Under the pieces are notes generated by a model that was given only the letters and a program-made list of their open reading frames with translations, was not told the origin of the DNA and did not search any database. This document shows positions 11,774-24,400 of a stretch of DNA of 64,000 nucleotides, piece by piece. Each line of letters begins with the position of its first letter. The first letter of the stretch is position 1. Origin of the DNA: Phoronis australis (taxonomy: Eukaryota; Phoronida; Phoronidae); contig NMRA01000004.1 in the NCBI GenBank assembly GCA_002633005.1, positions 1,721,144-1,785,143 on the forward strand. Reading direction: 5' to 3'. A program made the position numbers and the translations under genes.

Positions 11774-12676
11774 GGAATATTTTTGAAAGCTCCTACTGCA
11801 TAGACAATTCCCAACACCTGTTTGGAGAACAGTGCACAAAGCATAGTATCTGACGTTACATATGCATACGATAAGGCATTACAAGGACAAGGGCCAGTAG
11901 TATCTGACGTTACATATGCATACGATAAGGCATTACAAGGACAAGGGCCAGTAGAAGAGAAGAAACCTTGAACACACCACAGTAGAAAGTGGAGGTATCT
12001 CTAACAACAGCAAGGTAAATAAGGGGCTAAATGCTGGCCAACTGTACTAGCACAAAATACCTGTAAAATTCTAGAGGGTAGATGACACAGCCATGAAATG
12101 AATCTTCTGAAATCGCGTTTATGGGTCTCTCTCCCAGAAAATGGGCACCAGGGTGGCGCCACAATGCAATACTTGTGATGAGTACCTCAGACAATACCAA
12201 CTGACGAAAAACCCTACCGGAGACAATAACACTTTTGCTGACCCACAACGCAACTTCCTTTGTTTATCCACCATTGCTCAAGTTTTGTGCTTTGTTTTTT
12301 CTGGCACTCTAGAAGCATTGGGATTTCATAAGAGTTGAATGCATTTGAAAATTAACTTCATTATACTTTAAATATCAAAGAATTCTGACAAATTTCAAAT
12401 TAAATTCTTATATTACTCAACAGTATGAATTTAAAGCAAAATCAGAAGATATTGTGAAGGCTGTGCTTGGTGAATTAAAATATGTTTTTGAAAACAACTT
12501 CATCTGAAAACTGTTGATCCACCAGTTCAAACGAATGTCCTTAAATTGTACACAGCAATGCTTAGAGCAGAACGAAGTATACCCAGGAGTCTCGCCGACA
12601 ACAAAGGAGCATCTATACATAAGGCCAAACAAAGCACAGTTAGTTCTGGTCTGTTTTCTTGAAAGTCAACTTGGTC
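11774..12676. repeat. Haplotype duplication A, first copy
   Basis: Near-identical to 12678-13523, from GGAATATTTTTGAAAGCTC to GAAAGTCAACTTGGTC. The 'n' at 12677 is the join. The first copy is about 57 bases longer, almost all explained by an internal 54-bp tandem duplication at 11846-11953. No gene is recognised inside; minus-strand ORFs near 12027-12248 and 12874-13095 are the same ORF seen twice. Confidence 0.85.
11846..11953. repeat. 54-bp tandem duplication present in one haplotype copy only
   Basis: Two consecutive copies begin GTATCTGACGTTACATATGC at 11846 and 11900. The second haplotype copy (near 12750) has it only once, so it is a length polymorphism. Confidence 0.85.
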
Positions 12677-12677
12677 N

Positions 12678-13523
12678 GGAATATTTTTGAAAGCTCTTAC
12701 TGCATAGACAACTCCCAACACCGTTTTGGAGAACAGTGCACAAAGCATAGTATCAGACGTTACATATGCATACGATAAGGCATTACAAGGATAAGGGCCA
12801 GTAGAAGAGAAGAAACCTTGAACACACCACAGTAGAAAGTGGAGGTATCTCCAACAGCAAGGCAAATAAGGGGCTAAATGCTGGCCAACTGTACTAGCAC
12901 AAAACACCTGTAAAATTCTAGAGAGTAGATGACACAGCCATGAAATGAATCTTCTGAAATCGCGTTTATGGGTCTCTCTCCCAGAAAATGGGCACCAGGG
13001 TGGCGCCACAATGCAATACTTGTGATGAGTACCTCAGACAATACCAAATGACGAAAAACCCTACCGGAGACAATAACACTTTTGCTGACCCACAACGCAA
13101 CTTCCTTTGTTTATCCACCATTGCTCAAGTTTTGTGCTTTGTTTTTTCTGGCACTCTAGAAGCATTGGGATTTCATAAGAGTTGAATGCATTTGAAAATT
13201 AACTTCATTATACTTTAAATATCAAAGAATTCTGACAAATTTCAAATTAAATTCTTATATTACTCAACAGTATGAATTTAAAGCAAAATCAGAAGATATT
13301 GTGAAGGCTGTGCTTGGTGAATTAAAATATGTTTTTGAAAACAACTTCATCTGAAAACTGTTGATCCACCAGTTCAAACGAATGTCCTTAAATTGTACAC
13401 AGCAATGCTTAGAGCAGAACGAAGTATACCCAGGAGTCTCGCCGACAACAAAGGAGCATCTATACATAAGGCCAAACAAAGCACAGTTAGTTCTGGTCTG
13501 TTTTCTTGAAAGTCAACTTGGTC
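12678..13523. repeat. Haplotype duplication A, second copy
   Basis: Repeats 11774-12676 with scattered single-base differences, then continues into unique sequence at GGTGGGTATTTTTAG. This is what is expected if the next contig begins inside sequence already present at the end of the previous one. Confidence 0.85.
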
Positions 13524-13529
13524 GGTGGG

Positions 13530-14052
13530 TATTTTTAGTTGCTCACTCTTTCAAAAAAGAAAGTATAATTGAGACGAGTAAAAGCGATGCAGGATTTGTT
13601 GTTTTTTACTCATCACTCAGGAAATGATGGTGTTTTCGAACCTTTCCTGCCCTTGCCTAAGTGCCCTTGTGCAGCTTTTCACAAAACACAAAAATTGATG
13701 AGGGCCAGCATTTTTAGTGGGTGAACACAGAACTCAAAATGAATTAAGTAAAGACTAGATCCAACTTTGCTTTTTTGCCTAATAACAGCACTGCATTACA
13801 CTCAAAGTGACAGACAATCTGCATCAAGGAAAACATCTCAAATTAAAAGATCTTACTTGTCTGTTTCCTGTTTGTCACTATCAGCTTTTACAACATATCC
13901 CTCTCAAGGGCATGAACACCAAGCCATTCAGATAGCAAACTTTTCAACAACCAATAATGTCATTTACACAACATTATAAAAATAACTTCTTATAAGGTAA
14001 AGCAATGAATTATTTCTGAACAAGTTCCCATTGTAGTCCATTTAAATTAAGT
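13530..14052. repeat. Dispersed repeat D1, copy 2
   Basis: The second half (13824-14052) matches 1-232. The first half (13540-13800; GATGCAGGATTTGTT, then CTCATCAC and GCTTTTTTGCCTA) matches 55232-55520. Together these define one interspersed family of at least 520 bases. No transposase motif is visible. Confidence 0.65.
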
Positions 14053-14212
14053 GATCATGATAACTTAAAACTACAACTTAGTGCGGTGCACTTTCACGTA
14101 TAAACGAATGGGTGTGTAATTAAGACTAACAAAAATACGAGGACTTATTCAGACTGATGAGTTGTGCAATGGCGAGTTAATTGAAGCAGTTTGTACAGTT
14201 CAAGTGCTGACA

Positions 14213-14460
14213 GTCTATGCCAAGTTTATATACTGAAAATCCGAATGCCAATTTTATGTATTGATAATCTATGCCAATTTTATGCATTGACAATCTATGC
14301 CAATTTTATGTATTGACAATCTATGCCAATTTTACGTATTGACAATCTATGTCAATTTTACGTATTGACAATCTATGTCAATTTTATGTATTCATAATCA
14401 ACTTCAACTTTATGAATTGACAATCTGTGTCAAGTTTACTTATCGAAGATCTACAGGAAA
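14213..14460. repeat. 26-bp tandem repeat, about 8-9 units, 3' of SNX8
   Basis: The unit is GCCAATTTTATGTATTGACA plus ATCTAT, with increasing divergence at both ends. It lies just beyond the more distant candidate SNX8 poly(A) signal. Confidence 0.8.
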
Positions 14461-14495
14461 GTTTATGTATAAGTAATTATTTATGTTCCCATATG

Positions 14496-14501
14496 TTTAT
14501 T
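14496..14501 (-). other. Candidate distal SNX8 poly(A) signal
   Basis: TTTATT on + reads AATAAA on -, about 910 bases past the SNX8 stop. A nearer variant ATTAAA (plus strand TTTAAT at 15189-15194) lies about 220 bases past the stop and may be used instead. Confidence 0.35.
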
Positions 14502-15411
14502 AGTCTTCCTGCTGGTACATCTTTAACTACAATATAAGAACAAGGGTACAAAAATAAAGCTAACCATATATAATGCCACAGCATTCAAATTTGAATGACA
14601 AAATCATTTACCTATTCCAACAGGTCTGGCAAATGTGTGGAGATTGGTATTAGCAGAAAACGAAGAAAAATAGGATTTCAAAAATGTTTACATTTGTGTT
14701 GTTACAGCAACAAATTAGCATACTTCATCCATCCAAACCCCGTGGTCATGGATAAAAAAGCTTGTAATTTTTGTACTTTCAACTTATTTTGTGCTAGCGA
14801 AGGACGTACCTGTATTGTGAACTTTGGCGCAATCACAATAAAATTGTGCCATTGTCACAAAAATGCATTCAAATTTGAACTGGTGAATTGCACAGGTGTT
14901 TGTGACCATGGACAAGCTATCCTATATGGAGTCTTCAACATCTCCACATAACTAACAGCTATCAGTTGGTTACAACCTGCACACAACAGTCCCGCAATAA
15001 TGTACACAACAGTTCCGCAGCAAGACTCCCTGATATTTTAGCCCAGCTAAAATTATTTACAACAATTGGGATTAAAATCCACCCAAGGAAGATAAAACTC
15101 AAATATGTTCAACGATTTAGTTAATTCAACAGACAGTCACGTAGACAACAAGTTATAATTTGTAATATCTAGGTTTATAACAAAACAATTTAATATCAGC
15201 ACTCCAACATCACTTTCTTATGACAATGGACAATTCACTTCAGGTTTACAAACTGTGGATAACGTATCATGCAACAAGATATAACTGTGAAACAGCACCA
15301 CGTATAAATCAGTAATAACCCAATGTGCATTCAATAGTAATCTCAATATTGTTCATACTGAATTCTTTTTACTGCCACTGTTTCCCAGGTCTTTCCATGT
15401 CATTTTTCACT

Positions 15412-18400
15412 TCACACAGTAATCCCAGCTGTCTTCTGTGTTGCCACTGGTGACATGGTGGGTGAGTTCATATTGGAGTGGGAGTCTGAAGGCAAGATTC
15501 CAGCAATGATGGGCTTCACCTGTTCCCAGACTGCGCTCATCTGAAACATGACAAGATCTGTGAAGTAACAACATTTTCAAAATATACAATGAGTGGAGGA
15601 CACGAGTCAATATCACAAAAAGTTTAGTTAACATTTCACTAAAAATAAGTTTATTTTTTTTCTGATCTCGTCTTAACCTGCAAAATATCATAACTGGTTA
15701 ATTGCCACAGGTGTAAATCAGCCTTATAACCAAAAAGCCCATTCTTTAGTGAAACAGGTCCAGAATACTAAATGGACAAAAACACAAAAAATTAGCTTTA
15801 TCACTCAGTGTGGATGTTGTAACCCTGAATGAGGTTACTGGAATGAAGGCAAAATGATATCACAACACACATTCTGTACAATCACCAAAGACAAAGTTAC
15901 AAACAGCATTCTTGAAGGAAGCACACATTTTCAATAACTTGAGGGTCAAACATGCCAGACCAAAGCACCACGGGCCACTCAACCAGTAGCGGCAAATGAC
16001 ACTAGAAACTACATTTTGCACCGTTTAGGTGCCTTAAAAACGAAAACTAATTATAGGCTTTTACTCTCATAACATTCGTTACAACGATTTCAGTCTCACA
16101 ACATTCCTTACAATGATTTCATTTCCAATACCAAAAAGAACATTGAGAGCAACTATGATGCAAGAAAATGATTCAGAGTTTAATGGAGTTGGTACGGCAC
16201 ATGACTTGTAGGCTTTGCCTGTGACTTTAGTTGTCACCTTACTTGGCACTAATTCAAGATCAGAAGGGTGTGCAGCACTAGATGCATGGCTTAACATCTG
16301 GCAAAAATCCTAGGTGGCCAAAATTAAAAATCCCAGGTCGCTTAATAAAATCTGAAGTTGGCGAATCAGCGTGGGAATCGTCGACTGAAAAAAAAGGTTG
16401 TATGATCATACTGTGCCCCATTCTCAGAATCTTACGTGTATCTCTCCAATTTCTCCCCATATATGTACATTCATTGACTAACTCAGTTCCTCCTGACAAT
16501 GAACGAACATAGAAAGCGGACGATCGCATACACTGGTGGCACGTATTTCACCGATCTTGACTGATTTTTGCCAAACAATTTCAACTTCCGTCAGTTTACT
16601 TCCTGTTGTAACTTAAGCGCGTTTCATGTGTGCTGATTGCTGTGGTGTCAATGCACTGATTTCAAGAAATAAACACTTGTGAATCAAAGGTAATGTATCT
16701 AGGAAAAACGTAAGGAAGCCAACATGAAACTTTGAAACGAATTTTGGGGGAATTAGGCTATTGGCTGACTTTGATACAGGTGGTGGCGACTTCTTTCCAG
16801 GTTGCCAAATCGAGCACTGGCGTGGTAATATTTTTGACCCCAAACAGCTTCAATGGCGAAATGCAGCTTTAATCAAGAGTTCAAAACTATCACGTTGAGT
16901 ACAACTTAGGTTTCTTTGAATAAAGCACACTCACTGAGTAGTACAACAAAACGATACTAGCCACTTACAAGGGTCCCATATTTTGAGAACCTGGGTCTCA
17001 AAATGAGGACCCTCATAAGGGACTATTACTGGCAAAACACCATAAATAATGAAGTTAACGTGACCGTAAACTATTTTTTACTACACTTATCACACTACAA
17101 CAGGTGTTTTGTGACTTAAGAACCAGCGGCCCATTCCAAGAAACCGACTTTACTTCATTTTTTACTTATGTCTAACATTTGTCTCAAAGTCCAAACTTTG
17201 AAACTTCCATATCTGGTAAGAAAGTCAAACTAAAGATCTCTTTCTTGACATTGATTTGAGACAAATATAAATTTTGTCTTAAAATTGACGATTAAAGATT
17301 TGTCTTAGCTAAGTCAGTTTTCTTGGAATGGGCCCGTGTGCCCAATTGAATGAAACAGTTCCAAATGCGGACTAAACTAAGTTCCCTAAATTTGCTGCGT
17401 ATTTGTGGTCTTGTGAAAACACTGATTGTCCTTTTTATGCTATTTGAGTTTCATTACTAAGTCAATTTTTGGATTTGATACAAATCGAGTGAATTCTACA
17501 TTGAATTCTCAATATCATAGAGAATAAGAATAAGCAACACACCTAATTTAAGGACTAAGTCTCCAATCATTATGACTTAATTAAAGGATTAGTTTTTAGT
17601 TATATTATCAGAAAATGTCATTAGTCAAAGGAGAGGCCATAATAAAGAAACAATGATAGGAAAAAATATGACATCTGTGAGTAAAGAACAAAACAAATAC
17701 GCATAAGTTTTAGGGAATTAGTTGAGTCCCTATTTGGGACTGTTTCAAGCAACTGGGCACTGTCCTCTAAAACCCTAACCTAAAACATCCACATGTTAAT
17801 TTTTTTTACACCAAGTGATGTATCCTGTACCGAAGCCTTTTCAAAAACAAGAGCAAAGTTCATACTTCAGCTGCACACGTAGCTTCTTAGAAGTAAATCC
17901 TTCATTAGCCATTAGGCTCACTGGGCCCGTTTTTTTTGTAGTGCGAGTCATTCGATTCAGTCTGAATGGGACACTAGTCAATTATACTTTACAGCCAGTT
18001 GTACAGTAACAAGGATTCAACAAGCAAGTTAAAGTGAAAATTCTCAACGACACAACTACACCAACCAAAAAGCAACATAGATGCTATTTTATAGCCTTTT
18101 ACATCACAACTAAATCGTAGTGAGACATACCTCAACATGACTTTGACATTCAACGGTAGCCATGTTGTTCAGAACATTGTAAAGACACTTGAGATTTGCA
18201 TGAATCAACTGTGTCTCCATCTGTATGCAGTGAAGTGAAAAATAGTTCCGGTTCTCCATGTTGGCTATTGCACTTTCTTGCTGTAAAAAAGCAGCTCATA
18301 GTTTGATATTGTACTTACAAACGCAAAAGTGTCATGTAAAACTTGTTCACAGCTAACAAGGCAGTATATTTGCATTCGGAGTTGGATGCCCAAGTTGACT

Positions 18401-21400
18401 TGTGTAAACAGTGTCTCTCAAAGTCAGATGCCGATTTGAATGAATCCACAACCAAAGTATCTATTTTTGGCTTAAAATTTAGAAAATTAGAATATTCCCA
18501 GTTCACTGCCCAATAAAATTGAAGACATTTGTACCTCCTTAAATGTCGAACGAGATTTCATACAGAGTATATATGGTAGAACCTATACCAAAATTAACAA
18601 CCGAAATCGAACTGCATTCAGAAATATTGGAATACATTCAAATTTTCATTTTTAAGAAACAATCATTTGTCATGTTTGAGAGTAAAACAACCTGATTATC
18701 AAGTTGTGAACCAAGACACAGTCGTAGTCAAGTATCAGAGTTAACAAGGTCACTTGAAACATACTGCAAAATAAAAAAACATGCCAAAAAAGATTTATCC
18801 AAAGAACAATTTTTGACACAACAAATAATCCAAGAACAAACTATTAAGGTTTCTTGGGTGAACAACGCATTGCCTTTTAAGGTGCAGCAATGTGCCACAG
18901 ACCAGAAATCCCACACAAAGCAGAGCATAACCCCGCGCCTTCTGTCAACAAAAATTTTGATTTATGCCACCATCATTACAAAATTGGTATCACCTTGTTC
19001 CTTATTGAGATTCATCTAATTTATGGGATGGAGAAGAACTTACAAGTCATGATTGCTTCAGACCTGGCTTTATGCAGAAGTACAAGGGCTTAATTTCAGC
19101 CGCTAAAGCAGTGTTGTTACAAAATAACAAATATGTCTGAGAAGAAACATTATTGTTTTTGACATCAGCGCCTGGTATATATAATGGCCTTAAAAAAACT
19201 ACATAACGGCACACAATACAACAAACCTCCAAAATTCGATGTTCAATTTGTTCAACTTTGCCGACTTCAGAACTACCCTGTAATGTTGCCGACATCTTCT
19301 TCTTTTTATACTGGCCCATTTTGGCAATGGCTTTTTGGTGATCACCAAGCACTCCTTTCTCGTGTCTTTCACACAAATCCTAAAAAATAGAGATAACATA
19401 AAAGCTCGAGTAGGCAAATGATTTTCTCAGACAACTTTACAGCAAAAAAACTACAGTAAGAGAAACTGCATATTTTTGGACAAATAATGAAGTCTAAGCC
19501 TTCATAGTAGGAGCACCCAAAACTTTACCAAGGCAGCAGAATTTCCACAAGTGGACTTGAAATATTCTTTTACATGAACAAAAGTAATAAAAAAATTAAA
19601 CCTGTTCAGACTGTATAGTACTCACTAATTCTTAATCTCTTGGGAGCCTTGTGTTCTCTTCTTGAAGACTGGTAGAATGATTGGAATGTCAGGACAGGAG
19701 CAGCTTTCTGCTGTGCTCTCGCCACCAAATACAATTTATAGCACTGTTCCAAACGGTGGACAAAACAAACCTACCACTACTGTTTGGAACGGTACTATAC
19801 ATTGTTTCTTGTAAGAGCACAACAGAAAGCTCCACGTGTCCTGCCATTTCAATCATTCAACTATTCCTAAAGAAGGGAGTCGGATGCTCCCCTGAGCTTA
19901 AGGATTTTAGCAAGTACTATACAGTCGAGCTGAACACAAGTACTATACAGTCGAGCTGAACACAAGTACTATACAGTCGAGCTGAACACAAGTACTATAC
20001 AGTCGAGCTGAACACAAGTACTATACAGTCGAGCTGAACACAAGTACTATACAGTCGAGCTGAACAGGTTTAATTTCTTTTTTCATGAACTTTCCAAGAT
20101 GAATCAAGTTTTACATTTCAAAATAAAAGTAAGTTGTGAAGAGACATCCTATCACAGACAAACATCACTAGACATTCAGTAATTACAACACTTTAGCTCA
20201 TCTGATCACTCACAAGTTTGTCTTGTGTAGTAAAGCTTTTGTTTGTAACTAGAGTACAGTGATTATGTTAAAATTTCAACACCTTGGATAAAACAATTGC
20301 TAAAATTTCCCTTTTTTCATTTTTAAAAGGCGTCTATCATTGTTGTGATTGCACAGAATTTTTAAAAACTTTGTCTGATGGTAGCTGTGGTACAAAACTT
20401 AAACATGGATATGCATTTAATTAGCTATTACACAAGTTGCATGCAAAACATGATTAGTCATGATAGTATCTCCCAAATTGGAAACATTTTACCAAACCAA
20501 GCCCCTTAATGCAACAGCAAAATAATTTACCATGGTGCTCACATTTATAATACCGACTGTAATAATGATGAATATAGCCAAAACCTTGTGAATACTAACA
20601 CCTTTGCAAGTGGAAAAGTAATCAGCTAGGCTGTATATAACTCTTTGTCTATAGACACTGATTTTCTGTGATATCTGAAACTGATGGAATTCCCAGATTT
20701 GGACTTGTTTAATGGAATTGGAGCTTTTTAAGGGAATTCACATATTTCAGTAGTAGATACCATACCTTTTTATTTGAATTAACAAAAATTAAGAACATCA
20801 TTCATCAAATTTATTACAAGAGAAAATTTCTGGTCACAATTCGAATGGTGATTGTTTTTCAGACATTCCTTTCTGAGGTTAGTGCTTTTCCTGTGTGGGT
20901 TTTGAGAAACAATGAACTTGGCATGTGGACACTTTACGGTAAAATGGAGCTGCAGGATAAATGCAGTGGCAAGAGCAATGCAATTTCGTTTACACTTTAT
21001 GTAATTTATTACTTTGGCATGGCAAATATAATTTGCTAAATGGAAAAAAAATATTATGCTTGCTAAAACAGATTTACCTATTTTTTGAAAACAGAAAATC
21101 AAGGTCTCCCTTTGTGTTGAGAGAACAGATAATAACTAAATGTGACATGATCACGCCAATGACCATTTGATTAACAAAATACAACAAAACCCCATACTTT
21201 GTATGAATGAAGCAAGTCCAACAACACACGCAGTTCTTCAACAATAGAATTTTCTTCTCTCATCGCCTGTTGACTAGACTTGTCTGACAGAGCAGCAAAT
21301 TCCACAGACAAGTGCTTGAATCCTTTCTTTAAATGCATCCATGTGTCATCCGAGCCTTTAGACCAAGAGGTAACTGGTGTTTCATTGTTACTTAGGGAAC

Positions 21401-24400
21401 TGCAAACAATGAGACATAAGACACGGGCAGCTTTTGAAAAAACATCCACAGAAGTCCCAGTGTTTGAAGCGGACAATCATATGCGCATATATTAAGCTGC
21501 TGGTCTTATCTTAATGACTTACACACAAGGCCTCACTGAGTGAACCCCAGACTTTAAATAATATCGCTTGCACAGATAAAGAGGCAAGGCATCCCAACAT
21601 TTTCTCAGAGCCTGCCCATAATGAATTACATAAATATTAGTAGTATCAGTATCAGTTTCGTGAGTCTAAGTAATAAAACATACTTCTAACAGTAATGAGA
21701 ATACTACTGAGACACACAGTATGTTTTACAAGTGACGTTGGAACAATCAAGGCGAACTTTTGATATGGATTGGCCAATAGTAAACAAACAATCCATGATG
21801 CACATTAATCATTGTATATGCCTTTGAAGTATCATCCAGCTCCAAATGATTACACATATTAAGATGTATTTTGTCCCCTATGAGCGATGCAAACAGGTTG
21901 AACAATTACTTGTCTAAGGTCAGCATTTTATCTACAGTTGGCTTGTTATCTCCCCAAAGTCCCAAATTCTGTCCATCTGCTTTTACCATTGGAATAATGA
22001 GTGGGACCCATTCATCCAACTTAACAAGCATAATAATATCTAGGCATTGTAATCATTCCAATTCTTCATGTTTCTCATGCATCACACTTTCCAAAATATT
22101 TCTCAACTACATTTACAAAAATTACTACTTTACCGCTTCAATGAGCCACATTAAATTCTATGTTCTTTGACTTAAGAGTAACATGAACCAGTTGTATTAA
22201 CCAGGCACAAGACTTAAGTTCATACATCACTTACCTTAACTCCTTTCCCATCATTAACATGTCGGTGGCATGTTGTGTTGATCGGAACGCCATTCTTTCA
22301 GCGTAGTCTCTCAGTTTAGAGACACCTGCAGTTAACACTTGAATGATATGTTCTTTGCTGTAACTTAACTGCATCTGAGTGTCCACTGGCACTAAGTCCT
22401 GCAATAAAATACACACTGTTACCCTTGGCAGTGTACACTGTCAGGATTATGGCCACTCACTCATAACAAAATGTTACATTTGCGATGTACACACAAGTCT
22501 TAACCTTTCAAAAAACGATAAATGACATTTTCTGTGGAGTGTCAACTGACCATTATGTCGATCAGATAGTGAAAACCTATGAATCAATAATGAAATCAGT
22601 CCTTTATGCAGAAGAGTTGCACCTTTTTTCAACATTCACATGCATTTAAAGGAAAATGTGTGTATTTAAGGTGTATGAAGATTTGTGTACTCTTTAACAG
22701 CAACACACATCTATCACACCATTGCCATGATCAGAACAAATCAATGCTTGGCACACCTTTGCTTTCAGTGCTATTTCACTCGTCATAAATTCATCTGGTA
22801 CCCCTCGGAAGTGTTCCTTAATTTTATGCTGCATATCCTACAAAAACAGATAGAAACATTCATCACAAGATTTGTGCACAACATATTGGAAAAAGATGGA
22901 ATGAAAACAGTCAGAAGATTGTGTCCAGGGTATCAGTACAAAAATGCCTAAGATAACTGTACAATGACAGCAGTAATTCATTGATATACACTTTCACTGC
23001 CTATCTCAGTAAACTTTCTTAGCAAGTCAGATTTGACACCAACAAGCAGTGCTAGCTTTTGAAATGTTAATACAAGCATGTAACAGACTTAATTTTAAAA
23101 ATGTCACACTATATAACAGAGCACAAACCACGCATACACTATATAACAGAGCACAAACCACGTACATACTTTATAACAGAGCACAAACCACGCATACACT
23201 ATATAACAGAGCACAAACCACGTACATACTTTATAACAGAGCACAAACCAAGCACACACTATATAACACAGCACAAACCACGTACATACTTTATAACAGA
23301 GCACAAACCANCTGGTACCCCTCGGAAGTGTTCCTTAATTTTATGCTGCATATCCTACAAAAACAGATAAAAACATTCATCACAAGATTTGTGCACAACA
23401 TATTGGAAAAAGATGGAATGAAAACAGTCAGAAGATTGTGTCCAGGGTATCAGTACAAAAATGCTTAAGATAACTGTACAATGACAGCAGTAATTCATTG
23501 ATATACACTTTCATTGCCTATCTCAGTAAACTTTCTTAGCAAGTCAGATTTGACACCAACAAGCAGTGCTAGCTTTTGAAATGTTAATACAAGCATGTAA
23601 CAGACTTAATTATAAAAATGTCACACTATATAACAGAGCAAAAACCACGTACATACTTTATAACAGAGCACAAACCACGCACACACTATATAACAGAGCA
23701 CAAACCACGCACACACTATATAACAGAGCACAAACCACGAACACACTATATAACAGAGCACAAACCACGAACACACTATATAACAGAGCAAAAACCACTC
23801 ACACCTTATATAACAGAGCACAAACCACGCACATACTATATAATAAACAACGACTTACGGAGCCTGTAAAGGAGAGGAAGAACTTTAAGATTTTGTCATC
23901 TGCCATGACTGGATGTCGAGCTACCAAGTTGATGAACCTTCTTAAGCATTTACGCCGATGTTCGATGAATTCCCTATCAACTGTAAATATCACACTTTAT
24001 TAGTCATGATATCAAACAGTTAGCAAAGGAGGTCTAATCAAAACAACACATTTTGGTTAATATAATGAATACAGTCAATTACTACAATATTTGGTGCCAC
24101 ATTTAAAAGGAAAAAACAAAACCTAAAAGTGACAATTCCAGCATGAGAATCAAACCTTCAAAAAGGTCTACACTGGACACAGCTCAAACCTGTGAATAAT
24201 CATGACACAGTGCCCTGCATTGCAAACAGTTCAAGCATTTGTAAACATTAAGTAGTGCAGCATGTACTCTGTCAGATGACACAGACCTCCTACAGCACTT
24301 ATCTCAACTTGTTCCTTACTCACATGAGAATGGTTCCTGAGCTTTCAAAGAACTAAAAGTTCATTATTACAACCAGACCATCTTACCGGGAATTTCTGTA

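Noticed and set aside
12140-12165. CTCF-like GCACCAGGGTGGCGCC, also at about 12990
   Set aside because: It needs a one-base insertion to fit the core; the two occurrences are the same locus in two haplotype copies.
14595-14951. 118-aa Cys-rich plus-strand ORF
   Set aside because: Lies in or next to the SNX8 3' UTR on the opposite strand; Cys spacing fits no family I know, and no start context or poly(A) supports it.
23049-24003. Repeat proteins of 139 and 145 aa over the 30-bp arrays
   Set aside because: The period is divisible by three, ORFs appear on both strands, and one runs antisense through SNX8 exon 6.
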